From Actinophytocola algeriensis (GTDB taxonomy: Bacteria > Actinomycetota > Actinomycetes > Mycobacteriales > Pseudonocardiaceae): 62,552 nucleotides of DNA. The translations under genes and the position numbers were made by a program. Position 1 is the first letter of the stretch, and every line of letters starts with the position of its first letter. The stretch is from NCBI RefSeq assembly GCF_014203735.1, contig NZ_JACHJQ010000005.1:594221-656772 (forward strand). The letters run 5' to 3'. This document shows, piece after piece, positions 42,601 through 52,036 of this stretch. The notes under the pieces are model-generated. The model was given only the letters and a program-made list of their open reading frames with translations. It ran no database searches and was not told the DNA's origin.

Positions 42601-42671
42601 ACAGGCTACATCAACCCACTTCCGGATCTTCTGTGCGATCGCGGTTATTCTCAGTGCCAGAGGAGTCGCTA

Positions 42672-44984
42672 TTGAGCCAGAACGTTGAGACCGGAGCGGC
42701 GTCCGAGGGCGCGCCCCCACCCCCTGCCGCGCGCGCGCCGTCCGCCACGCGGCGGGTACGTGCGCGTCTCGCCCGCCGCATCACCGCCCAGCGGTCCGCA
42801 CCGGTCAAGCAGGTGCTGGAGCCACTGGCCGCGGTGCACCGCGAGCTGCACCCGAAGGCCGACCTGGCCCTGCTGCAACGCGCCTACGACGTCGCCGAGG
42901 AGGCGCACCGCGGGCAGCGGCGCAAGTCCGGCGACCCGTACATCACCCACCCGCTCGCGGTCGCCACGATCCTCGGCGAGCTGGGCATGGACACGATCAC
43001 GCTCGTCGCCGCGCTCCTGCACGACACCGTGGAGGACACGTCCTACGGGTTGAAGGACCTCCACGACGACTTCGGCGAGGAGGTGGCTCGACTGGTCGAT
43101 GGCGTCACCAAGCTGGACAAGGTGCAGCTCGGCAGCGCGGCGGAGGCCGAGACGATCCGCAAGATGGTCATCGCCATGGCGCGGGACCCGCGCGTGCTGG
43201 TGATCAAGCTGGCCGACCGGCTGCACAACATGCGCACCATGCGCTTCCTGCCGCCGGAGAAGCAAGCGAAGAAGGCCCGCGAGACCCTCGAGGTGCTCGC
43301 GCCGCTCGCACACCGGCTCGGCATGGCGACCGTCAAGTGGGAGCTGGAGGACCTCGCGTTCGCGATCCTGCAGCCCAAGAAGTACGACGAGATCGTGCGC
43401 CTGGTCGCCACCCGCGCGCCGTCGCGCGACACCTACCTGCAGAAGGTCACCGGCGAGCTGACCGCGCAGCTCGAGCAGTCGCGCATCAACGCCAAGGTCG
43501 AGGGCAGGCAGAAGCACTACTACTCGATCAACCAGAAGATGATCGTCCGCGGCCGCGACTTCGACGACATCAACGACCTGGTCGGTGTGCGGATCCTCGT
43601 CGACGACGTCCGCGACTGCTACGCCGCCATGGGTGTCGTCCACGCGCTGTGGCAGCCGATGCCCGGCCGGTTCAAGGACTACGTGGCCCAGCCGCGGTTC
43701 GGCGTCTACCAGTCGCTGCACACGACGGTGATCGGGCCGGACGGCAAGCCGCTGGAAGTGCAGATCCGCACGCACGAGATGCACCGCACCGCCGAGTACG
43801 GCATCGCGGCGCACTGGCGGTACAAGGAGACCCGCGGCACGCACGACGGGCAGGCCGTCGAGGTCGACGAGATGGCGTGGATGCGCCAGCTGCTGGACTG
43901 GCAGCGGGAGGCCGCCGACCCCGGCGAGTTCCTCGAGGCGCTGCGCTACGACCTCGCCGCCCGCGAGATCTTCGTGTTCACGCCCAAGGGCGACGTGATC
44001 ACGCTGCCCGCCGGGTCGACGCCAGTGGACTTCGCCTACGCCGTGCACACCGAGGTCGGCCACCGCTGCATCGGCGCCCGGCTCAACGGCAGGCTCGTCG
44101 CGCTGGAGCGCAAGCTCGAGAACGGCGACGTGGTCGAGATCTTCACGTCCAAGGCCGAGGGCGCGGGCCCGTCCCGCGACTGGCTCGCCTTCGCGGCCTC
44201 GCCGCGCGCCCGCGCCAAGATCAAGCAGTGGTTCGCCAAGGAGCGCAAGGAAGAGGCGATCGAGGCGGGCAAGGACGCGATCGCCAAGGAGGTGCGCCGG
44301 GTCGGGCTGCCCATGCAGCGGCTCGTGTCGGCCGACTCCATGGCGGCGCTGGCCCGCGAGCTGCGCTACGCCGAGGTCAGTCAGCTGTACGCCGCGGTCG
44401 GCGAGGGCCACACCTCGTCCCGGCACGTCGTGCAGCGCCTGGTCGCGCTGCTCGGCGGCGTCGAGCACGCCGAGGAGGAGCTGGCCGAGCGGTCCACCCC
44501 GTCCACCGTCACCCGCCGCCGCGCGTCCGGCGACGCCGGTGTGATCGTCAAGGGCGCGTCGGACGTGTGGGTCAAGCTCGCGCGCTGCTGCACCCCGGTC
44601 CCCGGCGACGACATCCTCGGGTTCGTCACCCGCGGCGGTGGCGTCAGCGTGCACCGCACGGACTGCACCAACGCCGGTGAGCTGCTGGCGGCACCGGAAC
44701 GCCTGGTGGACGTCGAGTGGGCGCCGTCGGACTCGTCGGTGTTCCTCGTGGCCATCCAGGTCGAGGCACTGGACCGGCACCGCCTGCTGTCGGACGTCAC
44801 CAAGGTCCTGGCGGACGAGAAGGTCAACATCCTGTCCGCGTCGGTGACCACCTCGCGGGATCGCGTCGCCGTGAGCCGCTTCAGCTTCGAGATGGGCGAC
44901 CCGAAGCACCTCGGCCACGTGCTGAAGGTCGTGCGGAGCGTCGAGGGTGTCTACGACGTCTATCGTGTGACGTCGGCGTCCTGA
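42672..44984 (+). CDS. rel: Bifunctional (p)ppGpp synthetase/hydrolase Rel
   Basis: Rel makes and degrades the stringent-response alarmone. The domains run in order. The HD hydrolase has [16 protein letters not shown] with [11 protein letters not shown]. The synthetase has [29 protein letters not shown] and [21 protein letters not shown] ([20 protein letters not shown]), a zinc-finger/helical region and a C-terminal ACT domain follow. Both active sites look complete. I chose TTG 42672, 7 bases after AGAGGAG, over GTG 42633; the protein is then 770 aa. It belongs to the conserved apt-rel block. Confidence 0.93.
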   Translation: MSQNVETGAASEGAPPPPAARAPSATRRVRARLARRITAQRSAPVKQVLEPLAAVHRELHPKADLALLQRAYDVAEEAHRGQRRKSGDPYITHPLAVATILGELGMDTITLVAALLHDTVEDTSYGLKDLHDDFGEEVARLVDGVTKLDKVQLGSAAEAETIRKMVIAMARDPRVLVIKLADRLHNMRTMRFLPPEKQAKKARETLEVLAPLAHRLGMATVKWELEDLAFAILQPKKYDEIVRLVATRAPSRDTYLQKVTGELTAQLEQSRINAKVEGRQKHYYSINQKMIVRGRDFDDINDLVGVRILVDDVRDCYAAMGVVHALWQPMPGRFKDYVAQPRFGVYQSLHTTVIGPDGKPLEVQIRTHEMHRTAEYGIAAHWRYKETRGTHDGQAVEVDEMAWMRQLLDWQREAADPGEFLEALRYDLAAREIFVFTPKGDVITLPAGSTPVDFAYAVHTEVGHRCIGARLNGRLVALERKLENGDVVEIFTSKAEGAGPSRDWLAFAASPRARAKIKQWFAKERKEEAIEAGKDAIAKEVRRVGLPMQRLVSADSMAALARELRYAEVSQLYAAVGEGHTSSRHVVQRLVALLGGVEHAEEELAERSTPSTVTRRRASGDAGVIVKGASDVWVKLARCCTPVPGDDILGFVTRGGGVSVHRTDCTNAGELLAAPERLVDVEWAPSDSSVFLVAIQVEALDRHRLLSDVTKVLADEKVNILSASVTTSRDRVAVSRFSFEMGDPKHLGHVLKVVRSVEGVYDVYRVTSAS

Positions 44985-45051
44985 CTGAAACACGGGACCG
45001 GTCCCGGCCGATGCGCGATGAGATGACATGCACCAACTGGGGGAGGACACC

Positions 45052-45453
45052 GTGACCACGCCGCAGGACCCTGAGGGTCAGCCCTACTACGCGGAGCCGC
45101 CGGTGGCCGGCGCGCCCTATCCGGCGCAACAGCAGTACCAGCAGCCATACCAGCCGCAGTACCCGCCCGCGTACCCGCCGCCCGGGTACGGCCAGCCGCC
45201 GTACCCCTACCCGTATCCGCCCACCCGGTCCACGAACGGCATGGCCATCGCGTCCATGGTGCTGGGCATCGTGTGGGTGTACTGGATCGGCAGCATCCTG
45301 GCGCTGATCTTCGGTTACGTGGCGCTGAAGGAGATCCGCCAGTCCAAGCAGGCGGGCGAGGGCATGGCCATCGCGGGCATCGTGCTGGGCTGGATCGGCA
45401 TCGGCGTCCTGGTCATCGTCCTGCTGTTGGTCGCGACCAGAGGCTTCAGCTGA
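45052..45453 (+). CDS. DUF4190 membrane protein with Pro/Tyr/Gln-rich N-terminus
   Basis: This 133-aa protein has a low-complexity N-terminal tail (about 60 residues of Pro, Tyr, Gln) and two membrane helices with the DUF4190 pattern: NGMAIASMVLGIVWVYWIGS, then FGYVALKEIRQSKQAGEGMA and IAGIVLGWIGIGVLVIV. Function unknown. GTG 45052 has GGGGGAGGA just upstream and is preferred to ATG 45028. Its end overlaps the convergent AraC-type gene by 8 bp. Confidence 0.88.
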   Translation: MTTPQDPEGQPYYAEPPVAGAPYPAQQQYQQPYQPQYPPAYPPPGYGQPPYPYPYPPTRSTNGMAIASMVLGIVWVYWIGSILALIFGYVALKEIRQSKQAGEGMAIAGIVLGWIGIGVLVIVLLLVATRGFS

Positions 45454-46150
45454 CGCCCAGCAAGGTCGTCATCGGCACTCCCGCGAACGACTTGACGTCG
45501 CGGGCCAGGTGGGCCTGGTCCGCGTACCTGGTCGCGTAGGCCACCGACGCGAGGTCCGCGCCATCGCGTGCCAGCCGCACCGCGCGGTCGAACCGGAGGA
45601 TCCGTTGCAGCGTCTTCGGCCCGTACCCGAACGCGGCCACCGACCGGCGGTGCAGCTGCCGCTCCGTCCACCCCAGCGCGTCGGCGACCGTGGCCACCCG
45701 GTCACCGCGGCGGATGAGGGACACCAGCCGTGGCACCGCCGGATCCCACTCCCCGCGCACGCCCGCCACGGCGTCGGCCAGTACCCGTGACGCCGCCGCC
45801 ACCGTCGACGTGGCCGCCAGGTCGTCTGTGAGGCGCCGGACCCGGTCGCCGGGCCACAGCTCGTCCAGGTCGATCCGTTCGTCCCGCACGGCCGACGACG
45901 GCACTCCCAGGCCGGCAGGCGCCCGGCCGGGCAGGAACCGGACCGCCACCAGCAGACCGGCCGACAGTGACGTCCGGTGCGCTCGGGTATCCGGTCCGGC
46001 CACCAGCAGGCGCCCGGTTTCGCTGTGCCACAGGACATCCGCGCACGCGTCCGGCACCACGTGGGTCGGCGGCGCCCCTGCCGGCAACGACCGCGACCAC
46101 GTGCACGCGAACACCTCGTGCGCGCTGGGCCGTTCGGAGTACTCGGTCAC
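45446..46150 (-). CDS. AraC-family transcriptional regulator
   Basis: The 234-aa protein has an N-terminal DUF6597-like sensor region (THVVPDACADVLWHSETGRL, AVRFLPGRAPAGLGVP) and a C-terminal pair of helix-turn-helix motifs (VATVADALGWTERQLHRRSV and DLASVAYATRYADQAHLARD). The start is GTG 46150. It is a single gene between convergent DUF4190 and the terminator of the cyclophilin operon. Target genes unknown. Confidence 0.88.
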   Translation of the reverse strand: MTEYSERPSAHEVFACTWSRSLPAGAPPTHVVPDACADVLWHSETGRLLVAGPDTRAHRTSLSAGLLVAVRFLPGRAPAGLGVPSSAVRDERIDLDELWPGDRVRRLTDDLAATSTVAAASRVLADAVAGVRGEWDPAVPRLVSLIRRGDRVATVADALGWTERQLHRRSVAAFGYGPKTLQRILRFDRAVRLARDGADLASVAYATRYADQAHLARDVKSFAGVPMTTLLGVS

Positions 46151-46163
46151 GTGGCCCAGTGTG

Positions 46164-46222
46164 CCACCGCCCACCGACAGTGCCGGTCTGCCAGGCAGAT
46201 CAGCGTTGTCGGTGGGCGGTGG
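46164..46222 (-). terminator. Terminator of the cyclophilin operon
   Basis: CCACCGCCCACCGACA (46164-46179) pairs perfectly over 16 bp with TGTCGGTGGGCGGTGG (46207-46222). It lies 12 bases beyond the stop of the second cyclophilin gene and just before the AraC-type start, so it isolates the two units. Confidence 0.75.
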
Positions 46223-46234
46223 CGAAAGGAGGTT

Positions 46235-47056
46235 CTAGGCGACCTTGGCCGACTCGATCGCCACCGGGGTGACCGGAGCGCCGTCCTGCGCGCCGCCGTC
46301 GACACCGCCGGCCGCGACCTGGTCCAGCGTGCCGAGGCTCGCCGCGTCCATCGTGCCGAAGACCGTGTACTCCGGCGGGAGCGTGGAGTCGCCGTACACC
46401 AGGAAGAACTGGCTGCCGGTGGTGCCGGGGCCCGCGTTGGCCATCGCGACGACGCCGCGCTGGTAGGTCACGTTCGTGCCGTCCGCCGCGGGCGGCAGGT
46501 CGGTGGGGAACTCGTCCGGCACGACGTAGCCGGGACCGCCGGAGCCGTCGCCCGCCGGGTCGCCGCACTGCAGCACCTGCAGGCCGGGCGACGTCGTGAG
46601 GCGGTGGCAGTTCGTGCCGTCGAAGAAGCCCTCACCGGCCAGGAACGCCATGCTCTGCACCGTGCACGGCGCCCGCTCGGCGTCGAGCGTGATCGCGAGC
46701 GGACCAGCCGACGTGGTGAGCGACAGCGTCGTGGCCGCCACCGGGCCCTCGTCCGGCGGCAGGCCGACCGCGGGCTCCTGCCCGGACTGGTCGGCCGTGA
46801 ACCCGCAGTCGCCCTCGGTGGCGCCAGCCCCGGAGTCCGAGCCGGAGTCCGTGCTCGAGCCCGGGTCCTCCTCGGACGCCGCGGTCGGGAAGTCGTCGGT
46901 GGCGGGCGCGGACGACGGGTTCTCGCGCGCCACACAACCGGCGAGGGTCAGGCCGATGGCAGCGGCGACCGCCGCCGTGCGAAAGATCGGCACGGCTCGC
47001 CGTCGCAGGCGCGGTCGAGCCGCCGTGATCTTCGGTTCGTTCACAAGCCCACTCAC
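46235..47056 (-). CDS. Lipoprotein cyclophilin (peptidyl-prolyl isomerase), copy 1
   Basis: A 273-aa protein with an N-terminal hydrophobic segment and lipobox LTLAGC at Cys 41, a Ser/Asp/Gly-rich linker and a cyclophilin domain (about 105-270). FFDGTNCHRL, QCGDPAGDGSGGPGY and GSQFFLVYGDSTLPPEYTVF are the conserved core. It should assist folding of exported proteins on the outer face of the membrane. It overlaps the upstream paralogue by 4 bp; the two arose by tandem duplication. Confidence 0.9.
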   Translation of the reverse strand: MSGLVNEPKITAARPRLRRRAVPIFRTAAVAAAIGLTLAGCVARENPSSAPATDDFPTAASEEDPGSSTDSGSDSGAGATEGDCGFTADQSGQEPAVGLPPDEGPVAATTLSLTTSAGPLAITLDAERAPCTVQSMAFLAGEGFFDGTNCHRLTTSPGLQVLQCGDPAGDGSGGPGYVVPDEFPTDLPPAADGTNVTYQRGVVAMANAGPGTTGSQFFLVYGDSTLPPEYTVFGTMDAASLGTLDQVAAGGVDGGAQDGAPVTPVAIESAKVA

Positions 47057-47892
47057 TGCACTGCCGCCGTTTCGATCGAGACCGGCAGCTTCGGAGTGCC
47101 GTCCTGTTCACCGTTCGGACCCGGGGTGATGCCGCCGGCCGCGACCTTGTCGATCGTGGCGAGGCCGGGGGCTTCCACCGAGCCGAACACCGTGTAGTTC
47201 GGTGCCAGCGTGGAGTCGCCGTACACCAGGAAGAACTGGCTGCCACCCGTGTTAGGGCCCGCGTTGGCCATCGCGAGCGCGCCGCGCGGGTAGATCACCG
47301 ACGGGGAGCCGTCGGGGCCTGCCGGGCCCTGCTTGAGGTCGGTGGGCAGCTCGTCCGGGATCGTGTAGCCGGGGCCGCCGCCACCGGTGCCGAGCGGGTC
47401 ACCGCACTGCAGCACCTTCAGGCCCTCCGACGAGGTCAGGCGGTGGCAGGTGGTGCCGTCGTAGAACTTCGACTGCACCAGGTGCTCGATGCTCTGCACC
47501 GTGCAGGGGGCCTTCGCGCGGTCCAGCGTCACCGGGATGTCGCCCTGGGACGTCTTGAGCAGCACCTTCACCGTGCCGGTGCTCGGCGTCTCCGCCGGGT
47601 CCTCCGGCAGGCCGGGCTTCTTCTCCGACTGCTCCTCGGGTGCTTCCTTGAAACCGCAGGCACCGTCGGTGGTGTTCTCGGCGGGCGGCGTGTCCGTGGG
47701 GTTGGTGGCCGCCTCACCCTCCTCCGGACCGAGGTTCACGAGCCAGTACACGAGGCCCACCGCGGCGACCACCACCATGACGGTGATGCTCACGCCCCAG
47801 ATACGGCGCCGCTTGGCGCGTTCCGCGCGGCGAGTCAGCTGGCGTTCCAGCTTTCGCTTGGCCGCCTGCCGACGCTGCTCGTTGCTCGGCAC
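47053..47892 (-). CDS. Membrane-anchored cyclophilin (peptidyl-prolyl isomerase), copy 2
   Basis: The 279-aa protein starts with a very basic cytoplasmic stretch (KRKLERQLTRRAERAKRRR), then one membrane helix (VSITVMVVVAAVGLVYWLV, about residues 33-51), a linker and a cyclophilin domain with FYDGTTCHRLTSSEGLKVLQ and GSQFFLVYGDSTLAPNYTVF. It corresponds to mycobacterial PpiB (Rv2582), also next to rel. It is the first gene of the pair; the lipoprotein paralogue follows with a 4-bp overlap. Confidence 0.92.
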   Translation of the reverse strand: MPSNEQRRQAAKRKLERQLTRRAERAKRRRIWGVSITVMVVVAAVGLVYWLVNLGPEEGEAATNPTDTPPAENTTDGACGFKEAPEEQSEKKPGLPEDPAETPSTGTVKVLLKTSQGDIPVTLDRAKAPCTVQSIEHLVQSKFYDGTTCHRLTSSEGLKVLQCGDPLGTGGGGPGYTIPDELPTDLKQGPAGPDGSPSVIYPRGALAMANAGPNTGGSQFFLVYGDSTLAPNYTVFGSVEAPGLATIDKVAAGGITPGPNGEQDGTPKLPVSIETAAVQ

Positions 47893-48075
47893 CGGGCACC
47901 CTCCCTGACCTGAGACCTGTTTTGTGACGTCAACCAGGCGGGCAGTCTATGGGTACCCCCGGTAAGAACCGTGTGGAGGCCCACCGAAACACGGCAACCT
48001 CTCAGAAACCCGTCGGTAGGGGTGTGACCCGGAGGGGGTCGAGGTGAGAAGCTGGATACTGGGGGTGGCCGTACG

Positions 48076-50340
48076 GTGACGGTGACTGACAAGGTGGGCT
48101 CTATGCACGACAGGCGGGACGACGGCACGTCGCCATTCGCCGAGGAACTGGAGCGTCTCCTACGCAAACGCGGCCTGTCCTGGCGCCGTCTCTCCGACCT
48201 CATCGGCTACACCCCGAGCTGGCTGTCCAAGATCAAGCACGGCGCACCGCCGTCCGCTGAGCTGGCCCGCAAGTGCGATCAGGTCCTGGAGGCGGACGGC
48301 CAGCTCATCGCGCTCGCCGCGTCGACGAGCGGCCCGGTCCGGCTGGCGCAGCTGCCGGCCGCCGCGGCCACGTTCGTCGGCAGGGACGCCGAGCTGACGG
48401 AGCTGACGGAGATCCTCGCGTTCGCAGGCGACCCCGGCTCGCCGCAGACCATCGCGATCGACGGGCCGCCCGGCGCGGGCAAGACCGCGCTGGCGTTGCG
48501 GGTCGCGCACGCGGTCGTGGAGCACTACTCCGACGGCCAGCTGTACGTGGACCTGCGCGGCTACTCGCCGGACGCGCAGCCGAGGATCGTCGACGAGGTG
48601 CTCGAGGAGTTCCTGACCGCGCTCGGCGTGCAGATCGACGTCATCCCGGCCGGGCTCGACGCGCGGGCGAAGCTGTACCGCTCCGTGCTCGCCGACCGGC
48701 GGGTGCTCGTGGTGCTGGACAACGCGGCCGACTCACAGCAGCTGCAGCCGCTGATGCCCGCGTCGTCCGGCTGCGGCGTGGTCGTCACCAGCCGCAAGCG
48801 GATCACCGGCATCGAGATGCGCGGCGACTCCAGGATCACGCTCGGCCCGATGGCCGAGGAGGAGTCGATCACGTTGCTGCGCAAGGTGATCGGCGCCGAC
48901 CGCACCGCCGCGGAGCCGGACGCCGTGCGCGGGCTCGCGGAACGCTGCGGCCACCTGCCGCTCGCACTGCGGATCGCGGCCGAGCGCGTCGCGACCCACC
49001 CGCACCACTCCGTGAGCCTGCTGGTCGAGGAGCTCGACACCGAGGAGCAGCGCCTCGACGGGCTGTCGACCGACGACTCGCTCGCGGTCAAGACGGTCTT
49101 CTCGTGGTCCTACCGCGACCTGTCCGCCGACGCGGCGCGGATGTTCCGGCTCATCGGCCTGCACTCCGGGTCCCACCTGAGCACCGGCGCCGCGGCCGCG
49201 CTCGCCGACCAGCCACTGGCCCGCGCGCGACGGCTCCTGGACCGCCTGACGGCCGTGCACCTGCTGGAGGGCATGGGCAACGACCGCTACCGCATGCACG
49301 ACCTGTTACGGGTCTACGCGGCGGAACAGGCGGCGGAGGAGGAGCCGGACGCGGAGCGCACGCTCGCGCTGCGGCGGATGGTCGACTGGTACCTGCACAA
49401 CGTCTACGCGGCCAACCACGCCCTCGCGCCGCAGCGCCACGACCCGGTGCTGGACAAGTCCGAGTTCGCCATCGATGTCGCCGACTTCGACTACGACTCC
49501 GCGCTGGAGTGGTGCGAGATCGAGATGTCGAACATCGTGATGGCGACCCGCACGGCGAACGCGGTGGGGGAGCACGTCCCGTGCTGGAAGCTCCCCGCCG
49601 GCTCGTTCAACTACCTGCACCTGCGCAAGCGCTGGAGTCTCTGGGTGGCCTCGCACGAGGTCGGTGTCGAGGGCGCGCGGCTGGCGAAGGACCCGTACGG
49701 CGAGTCGTGGGTGCTCAACAACCTCGCGCACGCCTACCGCGAGTTACGCAGGCTGGACGAGGCGATCGCGGCGTACGAGAAGTCCCTCGCCATCCGCACC
49801 GAGATCGGCGACCAGGTCGGCCTGGCGTGGACGCTCACCGGCCTCGGCAACGCCGGGTTCGACCAGGCCCGCTTCGACGTCGCCGCCGAGCACTTCGAGC
49901 GGGCGCTCGCCATGTTCCGCGGTGTCGGCGACCGGCACGGCGAGGGCATCGCGCTCGCCAACCTCGGCGACGCCATCCGTTCGCAGCGCCAGTTCGACCG
50001 GGCCGTGACCGTGCTGGAGCAGGCGCTGGACCTGTTCCAGGACATCGAGGACCGCTACGGCGAGGGCTACACGCTCGTGAAGCTGGGGGACACGTACTCG
50101 GAGCTGAAGCGGCCCGCGGAGGCCCTCAACTTCTTCCAGCGCGCGCTGGCGATCCGCCGCGAGCTGGGGGACCGCTGGGGCGAAGGCGAAACCCTGCACA
50201 AGCAGGGCCTGGCCCTCTACGACAGCGGACAACCGGAACAGGCCAGCGAATGCCTCCGTGGCGCCGTGGCCATCTTCGACGAGCTGGGCGACCCGAGGGC
50301 CGCCGACCTGAAGGAGATCCTGGCCGCGGCACACAAGTAG
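48076..50340 (+). CDS. XRE-NB-ARC-TPR signalling protein
   Basis: This 754-aa STAND-type ATPase has an N-terminal XRE helix-turn-helix (LSWRRLSDLIGYTPSWLSKI, about residues 34-53). An NB-ARC domain follows with Walker A GPPGAGKTA near 135, Walker B VLVVLDNAAD near 215, and the GLPL-like CGHLPLALRIAAERV. Seven or so TPR-type repeats run from about 540 (RLDEAIAAYEKSLAIRTEIG, FDVAAEHFERALAMFRGVGD). Such AfsR-like proteins often control secondary metabolism in actinomycetes. No metabolic cluster or antisense partner is adjacent. GTG 48076 or ATG 48103 may be the start. Confidence 0.88.
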   Translation: MTVTDKVGSMHDRRDDGTSPFAEELERLLRKRGLSWRRLSDLIGYTPSWLSKIKHGAPPSAELARKCDQVLEADGQLIALAASTSGPVRLAQLPAAAATFVGRDAELTELTEILAFAGDPGSPQTIAIDGPPGAGKTALALRVAHAVVEHYSDGQLYVDLRGYSPDAQPRIVDEVLEEFLTALGVQIDVIPAGLDARAKLYRSVLADRRVLVVLDNAADSQQLQPLMPASSGCGVVVTSRKRITGIEMRGDSRITLGPMAEEESITLLRKVIGADRTAAEPDAVRGLAERCGHLPLALRIAAERVATHPHHSVSLLVEELDTEEQRLDGLSTDDSLAVKTVFSWSYRDLSADAARMFRLIGLHSGSHLSTGAAAALADQPLARARRLLDRLTAVHLLEGMGNDRYRMHDLLRVYAAEQAAEEEPDAERTLALRRMVDWYLHNVYAANHALAPQRHDPVLDKSEFAIDVADFDYDSALEWCEIEMSNIVMATRTANAVGEHVPCWKLPAGSFNYLHLRKRWSLWVASHEVGVEGARLAKDPYGESWVLNNLAHAYRELRRLDEAIAAYEKSLAIRTEIGDQVGLAWTLTGLGNAGFDQARFDVAAEHFERALAMFRGVGDRHGEGIALANLGDAIRSQRQFDRAVTVLEQALDLFQDIEDRYGEGYTLVKLGDTYSELKRPAEALNFFQRALAIRRELGDRWGEGETLHKQGLALYDSGQPEQASECLRGAVAIFDELGDPRAADLKEILAAAHK

Positions 50341-50387
50341 GGCTTTGTCAGGTGCTGCCGGGCACGTCGGCGTCCCGTTCAACGGCG

Positions 50388-50402
50388 GCCCCTTTCAGGG
50401 GC
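50388..50402. terminator. Short hairpin between convergent genes
   Basis: GCCCC-TTTCA-GGGGC lies 47 bases after the NB-ARC gene stop and overlaps the last codons of the monooxygenase gene. A modest terminator for either strand. Confidence 0.45.
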
Positions 50403-51981
50403 TCGGCACCGGGACCGGCCTGGCCAGCACCTGGTCCAGGACCTCGGTGAGGAACCGCGCCGGATCCGGGGCAGGTGTCGTGGTCCGCGTCGCGACGATC
50501 CCGTCCGGTCGGACGAGCAGGGCCCCTTCGGCGGGGAGCCACGGGACCGCGACGCGGTGCGCGGGAAGTCCGGTCACCGCCGCGGCGGTGAGCCAGTGTT
50601 CGCCCTCGGCGCCCACCAGCAGGGTCCACCGGGATGCCACCAGGTCGAGGGTCGAGACCCCGTCGATCCACGCGTGGGGAACCCGTGACCCCGGTGAACC
50701 GTCCAGCGCCACCGATAGGTCCATTGTGGACGGTAGTGCCGGCCGCGGGCCGACGACGGCGGCCGAGTCGTACCGCTGGCCGAGGTGCACGACCGGTGCC
50801 GCCCACACCCCCGCCGCCACCCTGGCGGCGTCGGCCTCGGGTCCGCGTCCCCAGTGCAGTTCCGGGTCGGCGAGCCGGCGCATCGCCTGGTCCAGCGTCG
50901 CCGCGGCGACCGGTTCACGTTCGTGCGCGTAGGTGTCGAGCAGGCCGGCGCCTGCCTCGCCGCGGTGGACGGCGGCCAGCTTCCACGTCAGGTTGTGCGC
51001 GTCGGCGACGCCGGTGTTGAGGCCGAACGCGCCAAGGGGTGACACGGTGTGCGCGGCGTCGCCGACGAGGAACACGCGGCCCACCGCGAAGCTCTCGGCC
51101 GCGGCGCTGCGGGGGCGCCAGGGCAGCACGCTGCGCACCTCGACGTCGAGGTCGGGATCGCCGACCGCCGCCCGGACGATCGCGGCGCAGCGCTCTGGCG
51201 TGAAGTCCTCGGGGCATTCGCCCGCGTCGACGTCGCAGGCCACGTGGAATACCCAGTTCGTCTCGCCGTCCACGGTGGCCAGCAGGCCCGGTGCCGCCGG
51301 TGTGGTGATGGTGCAGGTGGCGAAGGACATGCCCCGCAGGTGGGGCCGGAGGTCGGCGCGGAACAGGATGTTGATCATCGACTTGCCGAGGTCGCCAGGA
51401 CCGGAGGTGCCCACGCCGAGCGCGGTCCGCACGGTGCTGTGCGTGCCGTCGGCGGCGACCACGTGCGCGCACCGCAGCGAGTAGCGGCCGTCGGGTCCTT
51501 CCAGCTCGACGTCGACCCCACCGGTGTCCTGCGTGATGCCGGCCAGGCGGGTCGACCAGCGCAGGTCCGCGCCGCGGCGCGCCAGGTCGGCCGCCACGAC
51601 GGCGTCGAGCCGGTCCTGGGCACACACGCCGCGCAGCCTGAACGGCGTCACGTCCAGCTCGTCGGCGGCCGGGGCCGGCATGGGCACGGTCACGACATCG
51701 CCCGCGCCCATCTCGACGACGGTCCGCGCCACCGCCTTGCCCGCAGCACCCCGGAGGTCGACCGCGGCGGCGTCCACGGCGGTGTCGAGCCCGAGTTCGC
51801 GGAGGACCTCGACGGTGCGCGGCCCGATGCCGGTGGCGCGTGGGTGGACCGACGGGCCGGACCGGCGTTCCACCAGCACCGCGGGGACGCCGTGGTGGGT
51901 GAGCAGCGCCGCGGTGAGCAGGCCGACGCTGCCGCCGCCGACCACGAGCACCGGGACTTCTGGATACTCTGTGCCCGTCAT
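50395..51981 (-). CDS. FAD-dependent aromatic monooxygenase (PheA/TfdB, polyketide hydroxylase type)
   Basis: The 528-aa flavoprotein has the N-terminal FAD fold (VLVVGGGSVGLLTAALLTHH), the DG motif VVAADGTHSTVR and the GD motif FLVGDAAHTVSPLGAFGLNT. A C-terminal thioredoxin-like domain follows (VASRWTLLVGAEGEHW). It resembles RdmE-type hydroxylases and also rifampicin-type monooxygenases. The substrate is unknown. ATG 51981 sits within a palindrome shared with the divergent TetR gene, a detoxification-type pair. Confidence 0.88.
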   Translation of the reverse strand: MTGTEYPEVPVLVVGGGSVGLLTAALLTHHGVPAVLVERRSGPSVHPRATGIGPRTVEVLRELGLDTAVDAAAVDLRGAAGKAVARTVVEMGAGDVVTVPMPAPAADELDVTPFRLRGVCAQDRLDAVVAADLARRGADLRWSTRLAGITQDTGGVDVELEGPDGRYSLRCAHVVAADGTHSTVRTALGVGTSGPGDLGKSMINILFRADLRPHLRGMSFATCTITTPAAPGLLATVDGETNWVFHVACDVDAGECPEDFTPERCAAIVRAAVGDPDLDVEVRSVLPWRPRSAAAESFAVGRVFLVGDAAHTVSPLGAFGLNTGVADAHNLTWKLAAVHRGEAGAGLLDTYAHEREPVAAATLDQAMRRLADPELHWGRGPEADAARVAAGVWAAPVVHLGQRYDSAAVVGPRPALPSTMDLSVALDGSPGSRVPHAWIDGVSTLDLVASRWTLLVGAEGEHWLTAAAVTGLPAHRVAVPWLPAEGALLVRPDGIVATRTTTPAPDPARFLTEVLDQVLARPVPVPSP

Positions 51982-51997
51982 GGCTACACCGTAGCCA
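51981..51997. promoter_or_regulatory. TetR operator in the monooxygenase/tetR intergenic region
   Basis: TGGCTAC-ACC-GTAGCCA is a perfect 7-bp inverted repeat with a TACACCGTA centre, similar to sites of TetR_C_1-type repressors. It covers the first base of the monooxygenase start codon and lies 40 bases before the tetR start. Confidence 0.7.
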
Positions 51998-52036
51998 GAA
52001 GGTAGGATGCGGGTCAACGAGGAAAGGAACCGCCCG

